A DNA stretch of 64,000 nucleotides from Desulfovibrio sp. Marseille-P6017 (GTDB lineage: Bacteria; Bacillota_A; Clostridia; Peptostreptococcales; Peptostreptococcaceae). Shown here one piece after another: positions 62,384 through 64,000 of this stretch. The position numbers and the translations under genes are program-made. Position 1 is the first letter of the stretch. Every line of letters starts with the position of its first letter. Under the pieces are notes generated by a model, which was not told where the DNA came from, did not search any database, and worked only from the letters and a program-made list of their open reading frames with translations. The DNA lies in the NCBI GenBank assembly GCA_900604495.1, contig UWOR01000004.1:222362-286361 (forward strand), given 5' to 3'.

Positions 62384-63328
62384 TTACTCATTAAATTTAT
62401 GTACTTGTTTATTTGAAAATATATCTTCGCTAGTCCATTTTTCTGGTATTCTAGTTCTAATGACATCTCCAACAATTTCTTTTTCATATACATCAAAGCT
62501 TTTACTTACCATTCCCATATTGATTGCCTCTAATGGAGAAAGGCCTCTTCTTATGACTTTTAATGATCCTATTAATCCTCTTAAATCTATAGATTTTGTA
62601 GATATTTCTCCATTTTGAGATTTTAACTGCAAATCTAAAAATAATCCTATAAATTGATTTAATTTATCCTCATCTGCATCTGGAAATTCATTAGATAAAA
62701 TTAAGTTTAATTTATCTTCTTTTACAGAAGGTATATCAATTACCATAAACCTAGAAACCAAAGCCTCATTTAATTCTTTAGTCCCTGCATATTCATAGTT
62801 CATTGTTCCTATAAATCTTGTTGCTGGATGCAAACTTATTCTTTCATATCCTGGGACATCTATTATTCTTCTATAATCTAATGCTGAATGTAAAACTACT
62901 ATAGCATCATTTTTTGCCATATTTATTTCATCAAAAATACCAAATCCACCATGAACAGCACACTCATATACTGATCCTCTTCTTAACTTTACTTCATTAT
63001 CTATAAATGTATCTGTGCCAATTAAAGTTGAACTATCTGTATTTATATTAAAAGATGTATTCCATTGTGGTCTGTTAAATAACTCAGATAGATTGTCTGC
63101 TAATAAGTTTTTTCCAGTTGCTTTTGGACCGGATAGAAGTATATTTTCTCCCTCCAAAATAGCCGATATACACATAGATAATATTTCTTTTCCATAAAAA
63201 TATGTCTTAGATTTACTTACTCTATATTGCAAATCTTTATCTATACTATAATATTTTCTAAAATATAGTATATCATTTATTAAGCTATCACTTATCCCCT
63301 GATTCCTTAAATTTTTTATAATATCCAT
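62384..63328 (-). CDS. MoxR-type AAA+ ATPase, CobS/NorQ-like
   Basis: A 314-aa AAA+ protein. Walker A is GPKATGKN (67-74), Walker B is IFDEINMA followed by HSALDYRRIIDVPG, sensor 1 is IGTMNYEYAGTKELN and the arginine finger lies in ALVSRF. MoxR ATPases work with VWA partners to load cofactors or remodel metalloenzymes (CobS-CobT, NorQ-NorD, RavA-ViaA). Its partner is the next gene. CobN, the large chelatase subunit, is not in the window. Confidence 0.87.
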   Translation of the reverse strand: MDIIKNLRNQGISDSLINDILYFRKYYSIDKDLQYRVSKSKTYFYGKEILSMCISAILEGENILLSGPKATGKNLLADNLSELFNRPQWNTSFNINTDSSTLIGTDTFIDNEVKLRRGSVYECAVHGGFGIFDEINMAKNDAIVVLHSALDYRRIIDVPGYERISLHPATRFIGTMNYEYAGTKELNEALVSRFMVIDIPSVKEDKLNLILSNEFPDADEDKLNQFIGLFLDLQLKSQNGEISTKSIDLRGLIGSLKVIRRGLSPLEAINMGMVSKSFDVYEKEIVGDVIRTRIPEKWTSEDIFSNKQVHKFNE

Positions 63329-63377
63329 TACTGCAATCCCCCTTAGTAGTTAATAGATTCTATATTAATATTAACAT

Positions 63378-63442
63378 AAAAAAACTACCTAATATTAATA
63401 CTTTCTTAATAAAAAAAGTTATTAATATTAGGTAGTTTTTTT
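63378..63442 (-). terminator. 23-bp perfect terminator of the rRNA operon
   Basis: Arms 63378-63400 and 63420-63442 are exact complements (A7CTACCTAATATTAATA and partner). It lies about 100 bases downstream of 5S rRNA. Confidence 0.85.
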
Positions 63443-63540
63443 GTATAATGTAAACTCAAAATTTTTAATTTCTATTAATAAATTTAATTATTTAATATAA
63501 ATTAAAAGAAGTAAAATCTAAATTTTTATAAAAAAAAAGA

Positions 63541-63660
<120 letters not shown>

Positions 63661-63670
63661 AATCTTTATT

Positions 63671-63744
63671 TGGAGCGGGTGAAGGGGATCGAACCCTCAC
63701 AGCCGGCTTGGAAGGCCGGAACTCTACCATTGAGCTACACCCGC
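63671..63744 (-). tRNA. tRNA-Gly (anticodon UCC)
   Basis: A 74-base cloverleaf with encoded CCA. Acceptor GCGGGTG/CACCCGC, D stem GCTC/GAGT, anticodon stem CCGGC/GCCGG with loop CTTCCAA, T stem GAGGG/CCCTT with loop TTCGATC. It lies between 23S and 5S rRNA, 10 bases from 5S. Confidence 0.97.
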
Positions 63745-63881
63745 ATATATTTAGAGTTAATACTCTAAAAACTGCATATCATCTATTGATTTATCATTTA
63801 ATATTTTTAGCAACCGAAATCTACCTTATAAATTCTTTTAATAATGATTTGGTTGGCGATATAAACCTTTAGGTTTATTTT

Positions 63882-64000
63882 GGTCAAGTCCTCGACCTAT
63901 TAGTATCGATAAGCTAAATACATTACTGCACTTACACCTTCGACCTATCAACCAGGTAGTCTTCCTGGGGTCTTACCCTTACGGTGGGAAATCTTATCTT
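63882..64000 (-). rRNA. rrl: 23S ribosomal RNA, 3' end (partial)
   Basis: On the minus strand the sequence reads AAGGGTAAGACCCCAGGAAG, CTGGTTGATAGGTCGAAGGT and ends ATACTAATAGGTCGAGGACT, then TGACC, the standard 23S 3' terminus. The rest lies beyond base 64000. The 137-base spacer to the tRNA holds only processing-type stems. Confidence 0.95.

Overview
The window is very AT-rich, with strong Shine-Dalgarno sites (AGGAGG or GGGGGAG) and short intergenic gaps. It carries a spore-cortex hydrolase of the SleC type, bifunctional AdhE, an oxygen-sensitive Fe-S endonuclease III and a CBS-type Mn pyrophosphatase. Together these suggest an anaerobic, endospore-forming Clostridia chromosome, most like Peptostreptococcaceae (Clostridioides/Paraclostridium/Romboutsia type). 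Species is not determined here. Most genes run on the minus strand, toward base 1. The minus-strand rRNA operon lies at the right edge, with the 3' end of 23S, a tRNA-Gly and 5S.

Layout. 1-3705: a BMP-family nucleoside-type ABC uptake locus (two tandem lipoproteins, then a double ATPase that runs off the window). 4024-15723: housekeeping, DNA repair and metabolism (DegV, TrmL, VanW-family protein, Nth, Lon-family protease, QueG, a lone plus-strand RusA-like nuclease, Nfo, HTH regulator, glutaminase, nucleoside kinase). 15765-19279: a frameshifted TIM-barrel epimerase, two tandem signal peptidases, a HEPN-like orphan protein and PrsW. 19400-22108: SleC and a duplicated DUF3298 protein. 22204-27197: a potassium locus (TrkH, two half-TrkA proteins, KdpDE-like two-component system). 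27321-39815: TrpS, Cof hydrolase, an AEC transporter broken by a stop codon, RNA-modification enzymes, Fba, a RelQ-like synthetase and small orphans. 40073-51757: AdhE with a well-defined control region, DUF4230 protein, pyrophosphatase, cyclophilin, patatin, M18 aminopeptidase and PcrA.

51957-63328 is the most coherent accessory-like region and looks like a transition-metal and corrinoid island. In transcription order it has a MoxR-type AAA+ ATPase and a VWA protein (CobS/CobT-like or NorQ/NorD-like), a cobalamin riboswitch with a terminator, cbiQ and cbiO with no substrate component, a third BMP lipoprotein under a palindrome-controlled promoter, and a five-gene nickel/peptide-type ABC importer. 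The last ATPase of that importer ends in a 62-residue tail with 22 histidines. The links to cobalt or nickel are inferred from the riboswitch, the ECF genes and the His tail; no substrate can be proven from sequence alone.

Signs of gene decay: the epimerase at 15765-16521 needs two single-base restorations, and the AEC transporter at 29810-30727 has an in-frame TAA. Apart from these, coding is intact. No insertion sequence, prophage or CRISPR array was seen.
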